A stretch of 64,000 bases of DNA from Burkholderia sp. SRS-W-2-2016 (GCF_001931485.1 NZ_MSDV01000023.1:236974-300973), one strand, 5' to 3'. Shown: positions 18,124 through 29,226, counted from the first letter of the stretch. Program-made: numbers and translations. Notes: generated by a model not told the origin, from the sequence alone.

Positions 18124-19407
18124 TTATCGGCTCGGCACGACGTGCTGCGCGGGCCGCTCATTCGCGACCTTCGCCTTGCGCGCGACGCGCGGGTCGAAGG
18201 TCGGCGCGGCGGCCCGTAGCGGCCGGGCGGCGAGCAGCAGCGAGATCACCAGCGACAGGATCAGCACGTTCGACGGCGTGACCAGCCGGTGCTCGGTGGC
18301 CGACATCACCAGCAGGCACACCGACGCGATCTCGACGAAGCGGTACGCGGCGAAATTGCGCCCGCCGTCGGCCAGCGCGGCGAATGCCGCGCCCTGTTTG
18401 CACCAGTCGACCAGCTTCCAGTAGAAGGTCAGCATCAGCGCAAGGCCGACCACGCCCATTTCGGCGAGGATATTCAGGTACGAGTTGTGAGCGTGCGAGT
18501 CGCTGTGCTCGACCGTGATGTCGGACGGCACCGAGATCAGATGGAAATACGACGCGAGCGTACCGATGTGGTCGTCGAACGAGCCGAAGCCCATTCCCAC
18601 CAGCGGGCTCTGCCGGAAATAGGCGAGCGCGCGCGGCCACAGCCATTCATAACGGATGTTCAGATTCGCAAGCTTCGCGTCCTGATTCTGGATCGAGAAC
18701 GTATAGCCCATGTAGTCGACAGTCGGGTCGGTGTGGTAGATCGCGACCGCGAACGACGCGACCAGCAGCCCCGCGAGCAGCGACGCGAGCACCCAGCGCT
18801 TGCGGCCGAGGTACAGGTACGGCAGGATCGCCAGCGCGCCGAGCAGCGAACCGCGGCTGTAGGTGGAGAACAGCATCAGCGCATTGCAGGCGAGCAGCGC
18901 GAGCACCAGCCGGCTGCGCTGTTGCAGATAGCAGGCCACGCCGAGGCAGAACAGCATCGCGAAGAAACCGCCGGCCGCGTTACGGGCAATGAAATAACTG
19001 CCGAAGCTGTCGTTCGGATTCAGGAAGATGCTGAGCAGGCCGTTGGTCGCGATGTAGTACGCGTAGATCGGCAGATTGATCAGGACCGCGAAAATGAAGA
19101 AGGTACGCAGTACCTTGTTCAGATCCCAGCGATGCGCATATAAACAGCCGGCAAAAATGGGCGCGTACGAAATGAAGAAATTACCGTCGCGCCGGTAAAA
19201 ATCGAACTCCAGAAACGACGCGGGGTTGTACAACAGGGTGGACAGGATCGCGAGCACCGTGAAGCCGGTGAGCGGCATGATGAAGTCCGGGTAGCTGCGG
19301 CCGTAAAACCGCCACGCGCAAAGAATGAGCGGAATAAAGCCGATCGCGCTGAGAGGCACCAGATTGGTGACTGTCAGAAACAGTGCGACGAGCGAAATAT
19401 AGGCCAT
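18124..19407 (-). CDS. wzy: O-antigen ligase / Wzy polymerase family protein
   Basis: A 427-residue membrane protein with roughly 11 helices and one large periplasmic loop between about residues 220 and 320. The Wzy_C/O-antigen-ligase signature HNSYLNILAEMGVVGLAL follows this loop near residue 305. In a Wzx/Wzy locus it polymerises repeat units. It is the only exopolysaccharide gene transcribed leftward in the middle of the block, convergent with the glycosyltransferase operon and divergent from manC. The last 30 residues are basic and cytoplasmic. Ligase activity cannot be excluded from sequence alone. Confidence 0.85.
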   Translation of the reverse strand: MAYISLVALFLTVTNLVPLSAIGFIPLILCAWRFYGRSYPDFIMPLTGFTVLAILSTLLYNPASFLEFDFYRRDGNFFISYAPIFAGCLYAHRWDLNKVLRTFFIFAVLINLPIYAYYIATNGLLSIFLNPNDSFGSYFIARNAAGGFFAMLFCLGVACYLQQRSRLVLALLACNALMLFSTYSRGSLLGALAILPYLYLGRKRWVLASLLAGLLVASFAVAIYHTDPTVDYMGYTFSIQNQDAKLANLNIRYEWLWPRALAYFRQSPLVGMGFGSFDDHIGTLASYFHLISVPSDITVEHSDSHAHNSYLNILAEMGVVGLALMLTFYWKLVDWCKQGAAFAALADGGRNFAAYRFVEIASVCLLVMSATEHRLVTPSNVLILSLVISLLLAARPLRAAAPTFDPRVARKAKVANERPAQHVVPSR

Positions 19408-20061
19408 TGCGACTCCAGGAATGAAGGTGACGCGCCGGTTGGGGTGATACCCATGCGCTGGATAATGGCTCGGATTGGAAAGCAGGAAACGTGCACTGCG
19501 GATCCGTGACTGACCCTCTCACGGATAACGTCGTTGTCCTGAGTTTGACATGAAAGTGCGGGAATGTTCATCCGCACGGTAGCACGTCGATACACTTCTT
19601 GCCATCTTGCAACTTTTGTCTGCAAGTGCAATGCAAGCTCGTTCGCAGGCCTGCTAAAAACAGCTGACGCGCGCTGCCAAAAGCTCCGCTGTTCGCGCCA
19701 CAAGCGGCGCGTTGCACCTGTCACTCACTATGATTGATCACATCGAGACACGGCGTCTTTCGATGTGAATCAAGCCGACGTGTCATACGTTCTTTCGTTT
19801 TTTCGTTATCTGGGCGTCGTTGCCGGGCAGACCGCAGCGATCCAGCCAGGCAGTTCCAGGATTTTCAGTTCGTGCCGGGGTCTAGCCGGTACCTGCAGTG
19901 TCGCTGCAAGCCGAACTGTTGGCGTGGTCCGTTCGACACGAGCGTCCTGTCAAAAACATCACATGAGTCGGTCATAGCGTGGAACGCGGCGCAACGCAAT
20001 GGGCGTTGCCGCCACGGGGGAAGCATTCCCAAGCCGGTTTCAATGCGAAGGAGTCAAACAA
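19408..20061. promoter_or_regulatory. Divergent wzy-manC control region with two inverted repeats
   Basis: This 654-base stretch has no supported gene. ATCCGTGA (19502-19509) and TCACGGAT (19519-19526) form a perfect 8-bp inverted repeat about 95 bases before wzy. TCACATCGA (19738-19746) and TCGATGTGA (19760-19768) form a 9-bp repeat roughly in the middle. Both are operator candidates for divergent promoters. GAAGGAG at 20047-20053 is the manC ribosome-binding site. Confidence 0.5.
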
Positions 20062-21582
20062 ATGGGTAAGGCAAGCGCGGCAGCAGCCGCAACGGATATC
20101 GAAACGATCCAGCGCAATTCGACCAGCACCGGCTATCTGCCGCTCGTGCAGGTGATTCTCGCCGGCGGTTCCGGCACGCGGCTGTGGCCGGTGTCGCGGG
20201 AACAGTTTCCGAAGCAGCTGATCGACGTGGTCGGCGATCAGACCTTGCTGCAGGCAACAATGGGGCGCATGGCCGGCTTCGAGGGCGCGTGGGACGTGGC
20301 CGCCGATCCGGTGATCGTGTGCGGTAGCGAACACTATTTCGCCACTTACGAACAGGCTCGCGAAATCGGCGTGAACGCGCGCATCGTGGTCGAGCCGGGC
20401 CGTCGCGATACCGCGCCGGCGCTGACGCTGGCCGCATTGAACGCGTGTGCGGAAGGCGAAGACGCGATTCTGGTCGCGATGCCCGCGGATCATTCGATCG
20501 CCGATCTCGACGCGCTGCATCGCGCGATCGATCTGGCCGCCAGCCATGCGCGCAGCGGCACGATCGTCACGCTGGGCGTGCCGCCCGAACGCGCCGATAC
20601 CGGCTTCGGTTATATCCGTCTCGGCGACGCGCTGCCCGATGGCGCGCATCGCATCGAGCGCTTCGTCGAAAAGCCCGCGGCCGAGCTGGCCGCGCAATAC
20701 GTGGAGTCCGGCAATTACTGGTGGAATAGCGGCATTTTCGTGGTGCGTGCATCGGTGTGGCTGTCGATCATCGAGCAATTCCAGCCCGGTATGCACGCGG
20801 CCTGCGTGAGCGCGTGCCGTGCCGCGAAAACGACCGACGAATGCATCATGCCGGATGCCGAACAGTTTCTTAATTCGCCGTCCGATTCGATCGACTATGC
20901 AGTGATGGAACAGCTCGGCAAAGCGGACTCGAAGTTCTCCGGCGTGGTCGTGCCGCTTTCCGCGGGCTGGTCTGATCTGGGCTCGTGGGACGCGGTCTGG
21001 CAGGCCATGGAGAAGGACGAGTGCGGCAATGCCGCGAACGGCCGCGTGCTGTTCGAAGGCGCGACCGCGACGTACGCTCGTTCGCAAGGCGGCCGGCTGG
21101 TCGCGTGTGTCGGCACCGACAACCTGGTCGTGATCGAAACCGACGACGCGGTGCTGGTCGCCGATCGCTCGCACGTGCAGGACATCAAGGGGCTGGTATC
21201 GCGGATTCGCAGCGAGAAGGCGCCCGAAGCCGACAACCATCGAAAAGTCCGTCGTCCGTGGGGCTTTTACGATTCGATCGATCACGGCGAGCGCTTTCAG
21301 GTGAAGCGCATCGTCGTGATGCCGGGCGCGCGGCTGTCGCTGCAGATGCATCACCATCGCGCCGAACATTGGGTGGTGGTCAGCGGCACCGCGCTGGTCA
21401 CACGCGGCGAAGAGCAATTCCTGCTCGGCGAAAACGAATCGACCTATATTCCGCTCGGCGTTCGTCACCGGCTCGAAAATCCTGGCCGCGTGCCGTTGCA
21501 GATCATCGAGGTGCAATCCGGTACTTACCTCGGCGAGGACGACATCGTTCGTTACGACGACAAGTACGGACGTTGCGGCTAA
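20062..21582 (+). CDS. manC: Mannose-1-phosphate guanylyltransferase / mannose-6-phosphate isomerase
   Basis: A 506-residue bifunctional type II enzyme (ManC/PslB/BceA). The pyrophosphorylase signature ILAGGSGTRLWP spans residues 32-43, and FVEKP lies at about residue 205. The C-terminal cupin with the isomerase site holds QMHHHRAEHWVVVSGTA at about residues 430-446. It makes GDP-mannose from fructose-6-phosphate together with a phosphomannomutase that is not in this window. ATG 20062 was chosen for its GAAGGAG site; the frame could be read 21 codons further up without support. It starts the right-hand rightward transcript with wcaJ. Confidence 0.95.
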   Translation: MGKASAAAAATDIETIQRNSTSTGYLPLVQVILAGGSGTRLWPVSREQFPKQLIDVVGDQTLLQATMGRMAGFEGAWDVAADPVIVCGSEHYFATYEQAREIGVNARIVVEPGRRDTAPALTLAALNACAEGEDAILVAMPADHSIADLDALHRAIDLAASHARSGTIVTLGVPPERADTGFGYIRLGDALPDGAHRIERFVEKPAAELAAQYVESGNYWWNSGIFVVRASVWLSIIEQFQPGMHAACVSACRAAKTTDECIMPDAEQFLNSPSDSIDYAVMEQLGKADSKFSGVVVPLSAGWSDLGSWDAVWQAMEKDECGNAANGRVLFEGATATYARSQGGRLVACVGTDNLVVIETDDAVLVADRSHVQDIKGLVSRIRSEKAPEADNHRKVRRPWGFYDSIDHGERFQVKRIVVMPGARLSLQMHHHRAEHWVVVSGTALVTRGEEQFLLGENESTYIPLGVRHRLENPGRVPLQIIEVQSGTYLGEDDIVRYDDKYGRCG

Positions 21583-21623
21583 TGCGCGGGAATCGAGCGA
21601 CTATTTGCTATGAGGGGGCGGCG

Positions 21624-23006
<1,383 letters not shown>

Positions 23007-23012
23007 AAAATA

Positions 23013-24071
23013 ATGAAAATAGACGTCGAGAACGTAGTACGACGATCCGCGAAGCGGGTCGGGCAATACTGCTTTCACCTTGGTCACGGCGCGGAGGCGA
23101 GAAAAGTATTGCTGACGATCGAGAGCAAGTACGGCAAGGCCGATCCGGCGAATCTGCGGCTCGCGGACAATTACGCGCGGGACGTATTCGGCGATCCGGT
23201 GTACGCGCCGTGGTTGCGCGTTTATACGGCGTTTTGCGGCACGTTCAAGGAAGGCTGGATTCCGGATAACTACTACGGCAGCGTGGTGGTCCCGCATATG
23301 AAAGGCTGGTATGGCAAGATTTCCAGCCTGAAGCCGATCTCTCGGCTGATCTTCGACGGCGATGCATTGCCGGACGTCGCGTATTACGCCAATGGTCTGT
23401 TCTTTACCGACAGAAGTGTCGTGGTGCCCGAGCGTGAGTTGCGCGAGGTGGTATTCGAGCATGCGGAGCGCGTCGTGTTCAAACTCGACGGCTCGATGCA
23501 GGGTAATGGCGTGTACGTATTCGACCGGGCGAATTTCAATCCCGCGATGATCCGCTCGCTGGGTAATGGCGTGATCCAGAAATTCATCATTCAACACCCG
23601 ATGTTCGACGCATTCGCGTCGAAGCCGGTGGCCACGCTGCGCTTCACGACCGTGGTCGACGACAACGGTTATATCTCGATGCGTGCGTGTTTTCTGCGTC
23701 TGGGGCGCGCGGACGACACGCATATCCTGACCGATCGCGAGATCTGCGTACCGGTGAATCTCGCCACCGGCGAGTTGGCCGCCGAAGGTTTTACGACCGA
23801 CTGGGGGGCGCTCGACGCGCATCCGGACTCAGGCGTGCGATTTGCTGGTTTGAAGATTCCACAGTTCGAGCAATGCGTAGCGACGGTGCTGCGCCTGCAC
23901 AGCAAGATTCCGTTTGCGCGTTGCGTGGGCTGGGACCTGACCGTCGATGCCGACGAGCGGGTGCAGGTGATGGAATGGAACGGCGAGCACAACGACGTGA
24001 AATTCAGCGAGGCCACCCAGGGGCCGTGCTTTTCGGATCTCAGATGGGAACGGTTGAAGGCGGCACGCTGA
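23013..24071 (+). CDS. Sugar-transfer-associated ATP-grasp protein
   Basis: A 352-residue ATP-grasp protein of the sugar-transfer-associated type, often beside wcaJ-like genes. Visible elements are VVFKLDGSMQGNGVYVF (ATP-binding loop, near residue 150), VIQKFIIQHPMFDAF, ATLRFTTVVDDNG, the catalytic region VGWDLTVD, and VMEWNGEHNDVKF near residue 330 with the metal-binding E/N. It starts 6 bases after wcaJ and is surely co-transcribed. The family is thought to join an amino acid or other carboxylate to a sugar, but no substrate is established. It differs clearly from the TupA-like protein at the other end of the locus. Confidence 0.82.
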   Translation: MKIDVENVVRRSAKRVGQYCFHLGHGAEARKVLLTIESKYGKADPANLRLADNYARDVFGDPVYAPWLRVYTAFCGTFKEGWIPDNYYGSVVVPHMKGWYGKISSLKPISRLIFDGDALPDVAYYANGLFFTDRSVVVPERELREVVFEHAERVVFKLDGSMQGNGVYVFDRANFNPAMIRSLGNGVIQKFIIQHPMFDAFASKPVATLRFTTVVDDNGYISMRACFLRLGRADDTHILTDREICVPVNLATGELAAEGFTTDWGALDAHPDSGVRFAGLKIPQFEQCVATVLRLHSKIPFARCVGWDLTVDADERVQVMEWNGEHNDVKFSEATQGPCFSDLRWERLKAAR

Positions 24072-24161
24072 ATTTTCGCTACATATTATTCAGAGGCAAA
24101 CGAGTTTCACGGCACAGCAGTTTGACGGCCAATGAGGCTTGAGGTACGCGGGAGACACGAC

Positions 24162-24506
24162 GTGAGCGAACAGTTGTGGTGCGTCCATATAGAAGGCCCG
24201 GACGACTTTATTGCCGTCGAGTCGGAGCAGGCCGCGCGGCGCGAGGCGTCGGCGATCAATGCCTATCTCGACGGCGCCGAACAGGATCCGCGTGCGCCGC
24301 ATGTGCACGCGAGCGCGGTGTGCTGGCCGTATAGCGCGGCCAGTCACGCGCGCGCGCTCGACGAAGATCACGAAGATCTGCAACGGATGGCGCATCGGCA
24401 ATTCGCCGCGCAGCCCGACGGACATCGCGGCGGCGTGCTGTCCACTTTCGCGCGGCGCGTGAAAGAGATGGTCGGCGTCGCCCACGGCGACAGGGACGAC
24501 GAGTGA
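24162..24506 (+). CDS. Small hypothetical protein
   Basis: A 114-residue acidic protein starting at GTG 24162 behind GGGAG (ATG 24132 is an alternative). It begins SEQLWCVHIEGPDDFIAVES and has an AARREASAINAYL helix; no transmembrane segment or known motif is seen. Similar short proteins are common in Burkholderiaceae. It is 90 bases after the ATP-grasp gene on the same strand but probably not part of polysaccharide synthesis. Confidence 0.65.
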   Translation: MSEQLWCVHIEGPDDFIAVESEQAARREASAINAYLDGAEQDPRAPHVHASAVCWPYSAASHARALDEDHEDLQRMAHRQFAAQPDGHRGGVLSTFARRVKEMVGVAHGDRDDE

Positions 24507-24530
24507 GTTATACCGCGCCGGCGGTTTGTC

Positions 24531-25430
24531 TCAACTCGCGGCACGGCGCGCGGCGGGGGCCTTGCGTCTGAGTGCCAGCGCCACGCCGCCGAGCGTCAAC
24601 GCCATCGCGGCGATCTGTCTGAGGCCGAGCGGTTCGCCGAGCGACAGCGCGGCCGCGACGATCCCCATGATCGGCACGAGCAGCATGCCGATCGATGCGA
24701 CTTCAGGCGGCAGATGCCGCAGCGTCGCGAACCACGCGAGATAGCAGACGGCCATCGGCACCAGCGTCATATAGATCATCACCGCCCAGCCGGCATGATC
24801 GAGCGCGCCGAAGTCCGGCCGTTCGATCAGTAGTCCGATGATCAGCATCGGCACGCAGCCGATGCCGACCTGCCACGCGACCAGCGTGATCGGCGGCACC
24901 GGAATCGGCGTGCGCGTCATCACGGTACCGAGCGCAAATAGCACAGCCGCGGCGAGCGCGAAGCCGATGCCGGCGAGTTTGCCCGCGTCGAACGCGAACC
25001 CCTGGCCGCCGAGCAGCACGACCACGCCGGCAAGGCCGAGCACGAGCGAGACGAAGCCTTCGGCGGAAGGGCGGCGCGCGAGGATCGGCCACGCGAGCAG
25101 CATCGCCCAGATCGGCATCGTATAGACGAGCAGCGCCCCTTCGCTGACGCTCAGCCATTTCATCGACAGCGTCGAGAAGCCCATCCATGCGAATACGTTG
25201 GTGCTGGCCGCGAGCAGCAGGCGCGGCCACAACTCGCGGGCAATCGCGATGCGCTCGCCCGAACAGCGTGCAATCACGATCAGCAATAACGATGCGACGA
25301 TGCCGGCGACGCCGCGCGCGAATAGCGGCGGCCATTCGCGCAGCAGGATTTTCATGGCCGGCCAGTTCAGCGCCCAACCGGTTGCGGTAATCAGTAGAAA
25401 AAGTACTCCGGCCCAGCGTGTGGACTTCAT
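24531..25430 (-). CDS. DMT-superfamily permease (EamA)
   Basis: A 299-residue drug/metabolite transporter with ten helices arranged as two EamA repeats (FLLITATGWALNWPAMK at the start, GFALAAAVLFALGTVM at the start of the second). The start is ATG 25430; a longer frame upstream codes for Arg-rich, non-membrane sequence and is unlikely. Such permeases commonly export amino acids or metabolites. It is convergent with the small gene to its left, and its stop lies 24 bases from that gene's stop. Confidence 0.88.
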   Translation of the reverse strand: MKSTRWAGVLFLLITATGWALNWPAMKILLREWPPLFARGVAGIVASLLLIVIARCSGERIAIARELWPRLLLAASTNVFAWMGFSTLSMKWLSVSEGALLVYTMPIWAMLLAWPILARRPSAEGFVSLVLGLAGVVVLLGGQGFAFDAGKLAGIGFALAAAVLFALGTVMTRTPIPVPPITLVAWQVGIGCVPMLIIGLLIERPDFGALDHAGWAVMIYMTLVPMAVCYLAWFATLRHLPPEVASIGMLLVPIMGIVAAALSLGEPLGLRQIAAMALTLGGVALALRRKAPAARRAAS

Positions 25431-25477
25431 TGGTATCGAGTTCGACGGTTGCGAAAGGCCGTCATGGTACCGCGTGA

Positions 25478-25876
25478 TTACCCGGGCAGCGGGATGTCCT
25501 CGATCAGATCCGCATTGAGCGCGCGAATCCGCCGGTCGACGAAGTAGCCGCCGCCTTCGACGTAGCGCAGATAAACGCGCGCGCAATTGGAGCACTGCCA
25601 CACGCCGCAGCGGTTATACGGGAAATAGCGCGGCGCGATCGGCGCATCGGTCGACCAGTACGTGGTCTTGTCCGGCAGATATTCGCTATATGTCGGTTCG
25701 GGATCGTCTTCCGGCATCAGCGTGCCGATTTCGACTAGCAGCGTTTCGTCGACCGACAGCGGCTGCGATTGCCAGCCGTCGAGCGGCGTGCGCGTGCATT
25801 CGCATGATGCGGCGGTGCGCTGTTGCGCGGCGCGCGCCAGTTCGAGCAGGGTTGCAGCGTTCAGATGTTGCGCCAT
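25478..25876 (-). CDS. Conserved hypothetical protein with C-x2-C motif
   Basis: A 132-residue soluble protein. Cysteines occur as C25-x-C27 near the N-terminus and as CGVWQCSNC near residue 95, suggesting a small metal-binding site. The central part is acidic (LMPEDDPEPTYSEYLPDK), and Trp/Tyr-rich. The ORF lies between the EamA gene and the RraA gene, 19 bases from the latter's stop. I do not recognise a function. Confidence 0.7.
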   Translation of the reverse strand: MAQHLNAATLLELARAAQQRTAASCECTRTPLDGWQSQPLSVDETLLVEIGTLMPEDDPEPTYSEYLPDKTTYWSTDAPIAPRYFPYNRCGVWQCSNCARVYLRYVEGGGYFVDRRIRALNADLIEDIPLPG

Positions 25877-25895
25877 GGAGCGGATTGAAAGGGGT

Positions 25896-26567
25896 TCAGG
25901 AGCCGTTCATCATCCGGTCGCGCTGCACGGCGACCCACGCGTTGTCGAACGTGCGGTTCGCAATCGACGCGAGCGCCGCCGCTTCTTTCGCCTGCTGCCG
26001 TCGCGCGCCTTCGATCACCGCGTCGACGTCGGCCGGGGAAATCGCGAGCAGACCGTCTTCATCGCCGACGATGATATCGCCTGGATGCACGACCATGCCA
26101 CCAACCGTAACCGGCACGTTGATTTCGCCGGGGCCGTTCTTGTACGGGCCGCGATGCGTGACGCCGCGCGCGTACACCGGAAAGTCGCGCTGGCTCAACG
26201 CGCCCGAGTCGCGAATCGCGCCGTCGATCACCAGACCCTGCACGCCGAGACTTTCCGCATAGGTGGCCATGATCTCGCCCATCAACGCCTGGCTGACGTC
26301 GCCGGCACCGTCGATCACCAGCACGTCGCCGGGCCGGCAATATTCGAACGCGCGATGAATCGCGAGATTGTCGCCGGGGCGGGTATGGATCGTCAACGCG
26401 GTGCCCGCCAGCGGCTTGGGCCGGTGATACGGCCGCAAACCGAGCGCGCCGCTCGCGCGGGCCATGTTGTCGCTGAGCAGCGAGACCGCGAGCTCACGCA
26501 ATGCGTTAAGAGTGGCCGGACTGATTTGCGGCGCGCACGGATATTCGCGCCATCCCACTGGATTCAT
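25896..26567 (-). CDS. RraA-family aldolase/decarboxylase-like protein, paralogue of LigK
   Basis: A 223-residue RraA-fold protein, shorter at the C-terminus but alignable to the LigK at 2230-2913. The motif R119-D120 (GAIRD) is kept, but the first Asp of the D-X20-R-D motif is replaced by glutamate (E98, within MGEIMATYA). The GEIM variant occurs in a separate RraA subgroup whose reactions are poorly known. It starts at ATG 26567 and overlaps the stop of the ligJ-like gene by 4 bases. It probably acts on the product of that hydratase-like enzyme, but equivalence to LigK should not be assumed. Confidence 0.82.
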   Translation of the reverse strand: MNPVGWREYPCAPQISPATLNALRELAVSLLSDNMARASGALGLRPYHRPKPLAGTALTIHTRPGDNLAIHRAFEYCRPGDVLVIDGAGDVSQALMGEIMATYAESLGVQGLVIDGAIRDSGALSQRDFPVYARGVTHRGPYKNGPGEINVPVTVGGMVVHPGDIIVGDEDGLLAISPADVDAVIEGARRQQAKEAAALASIANRTFDNAWVAVQRDRMMNGS

Positions 26568-27616
26568 GCGGTTGTTCCTCGGGTTGCGAGTTGTCGATCG
26601 GTTTGGCGATCGAGTTGACGCGTGAGCCGCGGGTACACACGGCGCGCGTTGCCCTCGTAAATGCGTTGACGTTCGGCGTCGCTGAGCCATTCGATCGCGT
26701 CGATATAGCGGCGCGTATCGTCGTAGTAGTGGCCGGTGCGCGGGTCGATTCCTTGCACCGCGCCAATCGTTTCCGACGCGAACAGAATGTTCTCGACCGG
26801 AATGACTTTCGCGAGCAGTTCGGCGCCGGGCTGGTGATATACGCAGGTATCGAAGAACACGTTGTTCAGCAGATGTTCTTCGAGCAGCGGCCGCTGCATG
26901 TCCTGCGCGAGACCGCGATAACGGCCCCAGTGATAAGGAACCGCGCCGCCGCCGTGCGGAATGATGAAGCGCAGCGTCGGAAAGTCCGCGAACAGATCGC
27001 CCTGCAATAGTTGCATGAACGCGGACGTGTCGCCGTTCAGATAGTGCGCGCCGGTCGCGTGAAAGTTCGGATTGCACGACGACGACACGTGAATCATCGC
27101 CGGCACGTCGAGTTCGACCAGCGCTTCATAGAGCGGATACCAGCTGCGATCGGTCAGCGGCAACCCGCTCCAGTGGCCGCCGGACGGATCCGGATTCAGA
27201 TTGCAGCCGATAAAGCCGAGTTCTTCAACGCATCGCCGCAATTCGCCGATGCAGTTCGCCGGCGCGACATCCGGCGCTTGCGGCAATTGACACACGCCGA
27301 TGAAATTGCGCGGGAACATTTCGCAGACGCGATGCACGAGATCGTTGCAGGCGCTCGACCATTGCGCGTTCGCGTCGGCGCCCGCAAGGTGATGGCCCAT
27401 GCCGGCCGCGCGCGGCGAGAAGATCGTCAGATCGGTGCCGCGTTCGCGTTGCACGCGCAGTTGGCCGGTTTCGATGCTGGCGCGGATTTCGTCGTCGCCG
27501 ATAAATGGCAGCGGCGGCGGCGCGAGACCGTCTTGCAGCGCGGCGATCTGCTGTTTGCGCCATGCTTCGTGTTGCGGTGGGGAAGTCGTGTAATGACCGT
27601 GGCAATCGATAATCAT
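26564..27616 (-). CDS. 4-oxalomesaconate hydratase-like amidohydrolase, copy 2
   Basis: A 350-residue paralogue of LigJ (1202-2227). Shared blocks include the N-terminal DCHGHYTT metal motif (H6, H8), [50 protein letters not shown] and [13 protein letters not shown], so the fold and active site are conserved. Differences cluster in the C-terminal 15 residues (Gln/Arg-rich) and in residues 30-60. It overlaps the RraA gene by 4 bases and is 93 bases downstream of the MFS gene in one leftward operon. The substrate may be oxalomesaconate or a related unsaturated tricarboxylate. Confidence 0.85.
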   Translation of the reverse strand: MIIDCHGHYTTSPPQHEAWRKQQIAALQDGLAPPPLPFIGDDEIRASIETGQLRVQRERGTDLTIFSPRAAGMGHHLAGADANAQWSSACNDLVHRVCEMFPRNFIGVCQLPQAPDVAPANCIGELRRCVEELGFIGCNLNPDPSGGHWSGLPLTDRSWYPLYEALVELDVPAMIHVSSSCNPNFHATGAHYLNGDTSAFMQLLQGDLFADFPTLRFIIPHGGGAVPYHWGRYRGLAQDMQRPLLEEHLLNNVFFDTCVYHQPGAELLAKVIPVENILFASETIGAVQGIDPRTGHYYDDTRRYIDAIEWLSDAERQRIYEGNARRVYPRLTRQLDRQTDRQLATRGTTA

Positions 27617-27709
27617 GCGTGCAAGTACCTTCTGCGGTTGGGTCGGTTGCGTTCGTTCGGGCTCGCTTCAGCGCGAAGCGAGAGGGAGGGCGCGCTGCCG
27701 TGCGAGTGG

Positions 27710-29032
27710 TTACGCGCGGCGTGGGGCCTTGCCGGTTGCGAGCGTGGCGGTTTCGTCTTCGGGAGGCGTCACGCGCATGACCAGCGCGATGATCGTCGAG
27801 ACGACCAGGAACGCGGAGATCGTCAGCAGCGCGAGTTTGAAGTTGCCGGTCGCGTTGCGTACCAGCCCGATACTCCACGGGCCGACGAGGCCGCCGAATT
27901 GCGCGATCGTGTTGATCAGCGCGATCGTTGCGGCACCCGCCGCGCCGGTGCGAAACGACGACGCGAGACTCCAGAACAGCGGATTGCCCGCATAGATGAA
28001 CAGGCCGGTCACGCACAGCAACAGATATGCAATCACCGGGTTCGGCGCATATGCGCTGCCGGCAATCGCGAGCGCGCTCATCCCGTAGACGAATGCGAGG
28101 TGCTTCTTGCGGTCGCCGGTGCGGTCGGAACTGCGGCTGATCAGGAAGGTGCCGAGCACGCCGAGCAGCGGCGGCGCGGCTGACAGGAAACCGACCTCGA
28201 TATTGCTCAGTTGGCCGAAGCTCTTGACGATCTGCGGCAGCCACAGAAACAGCCCGTAAATGCCGACCAGCGCGCAGCCGAACAGACACGCGAGGCTCCA
28301 TACGCGGATATCGCCGGCGACCTTCAGCAGCGGAAAGTGACGATTGCCGCCGACCGCCTCGCGCTCGGCCGCGAGCGTTCCTTCGAGCCAGTTCTTTTCC
28401 GAGCTGGTCAGCCAGTTCGCGTCGGCCGGGCGTTCGGTCATGATGCGCAGCGTGAGCAGACCCAGCAGCATCGCGGGCACGCCTTCGAGAATGAACATCC
28501 ATTGCCAGCCGGCCAGACCGAGAATGCCGTTCGCGTAGGTCATCAGCATCGTCGAAATCGGGCCGCCGAGCACCGCCGAAAACGAGCCGGCGACGATATA
28601 GCCGCCCACCGCGCGGGCCCGGTAGCGCACCGGAAACCATTTGGTCAGATAGACCGCGATGCCTGGCAGAAAGCCGGCTTCCATCACGCCGAGCAGAAAG
28701 CGCAGCACGTAAAAGCTGGTGTCGTTGAACACGAACGCGGTGGCCGCGGCGACCGCGCCCCACGTCAGCAGAATCCGCGCGATCCAGACGCGCGCGCCGA
28801 CCCGGTGCAAGATGAGATTACTCGGCACTTCGAGCAGCATATAGCCGACGAAGAAAATACTGCCGGCGAAGCCGAATACAGCCGGACTGAAACCCAGCTG
28901 CTTGTTCATATCGAGCGCGGCGAAACCGATATTGATCCGGTCCAGATAGTTGATGAACATCATCGCAAAGAGCATCGGCATCAGGCGCCGGTACACCTTG
29001 CGCATCGTGGCGGTTTCATCGAATGCGGTCAT
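27710..29032 (-). CDS. MFS anion:cation symporter (ACS family), phthalate/tartrate-like
   Basis: A 440-residue 12-helix transporter. Helix 1 carries the ACS motif MFINYLDRINIGFAAL, and residues about 130-150 carry FLLGVMEAGFLPGIAVYLTKWFP, typical of NicT/TtuB/phthalate carriers. It is the first gene of the leftward operon MFS-ligJ2-rraA2 and presumably imports their substrate. The upstream 194 bases hold a LysR-type site at 29204-29219. It is a different subfamily from the MFS genes at 1-1110 and 43545-44903. Confidence 0.9.
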   Translation of the reverse strand: MTAFDETATMRKVYRRLMPMLFAMMFINYLDRINIGFAALDMNKQLGFSPAVFGFAGSIFFVGYMLLEVPSNLILHRVGARVWIARILLTWGAVAAATAFVFNDTSFYVLRFLLGVMEAGFLPGIAVYLTKWFPVRYRARAVGGYIVAGSFSAVLGGPISTMLMTYANGILGLAGWQWMFILEGVPAMLLGLLTLRIMTERPADANWLTSSEKNWLEGTLAAEREAVGGNRHFPLLKVAGDIRVWSLACLFGCALVGIYGLFLWLPQIVKSFGQLSNIEVGFLSAAPPLLGVLGTFLISRSSDRTGDRKKHLAFVYGMSALAIAGSAYAPNPVIAYLLLCVTGLFIYAGNPLFWSLASSFRTGAAGAATIALINTIAQFGGLVGPWSIGLVRNATGNFKLALLTISAFLVVSTIIALVMRVTPPEDETATLATGKAPRRA

Positions 29033-29056
29033 GCATGTCTCCTGTCGGTCCGAGCG

Positions 29057-29070
29057 AGTGCTTCGGCACT
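29057..29070 (-). promoter_or_regulatory. TTCG-tetraloop hairpin in the MFS leader
   Basis: AGTGC and GCACT pair around a TTCG loop (on the minus strand CGAA), 25 bases before the MFS start codon. It may influence translation; the stem is only 5 bp. Confidence 0.3.
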
Positions 29071-29203
29071 GACGCGGACCCCATGCACCGTAAGTGCGAC
29101 CGCTAACTGAAGTAGCCGCCGGTGCGTTTTATCGTGGAGCGCCGGGTTGAGCGACGCAGCATCCATGATAAAAACGCGGCGGCGTGGAGTCCAAGACCGC
29201 TTG

Positions 29204-29219
29204 CTTATGCTTGTATAAG
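29204..29219. promoter_or_regulatory. LysR-type operator candidate (T-N11-A)
   Basis: CTTATGCTTGTATAAG is an inverted repeat (CTTAT and ATAAG, 6-base spacer) that fits the T-N11-A form of LysR-type binding sites. It lies 172 bases upstream of the MFS start and just past the stop of the LysR gene, both read leftward. Confidence 0.5.
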
Positions 29220-29226
29220 ACTGCGC

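Noticed and set aside
23013..24071. Calling this gene a glycosyltransferase because it follows wcaJ
   Set aside because: The VFKLDGSMQGNGVYVF loop and the VMEWNGEHNDVKF metal region are ATP-grasp features, not those of a transferase.
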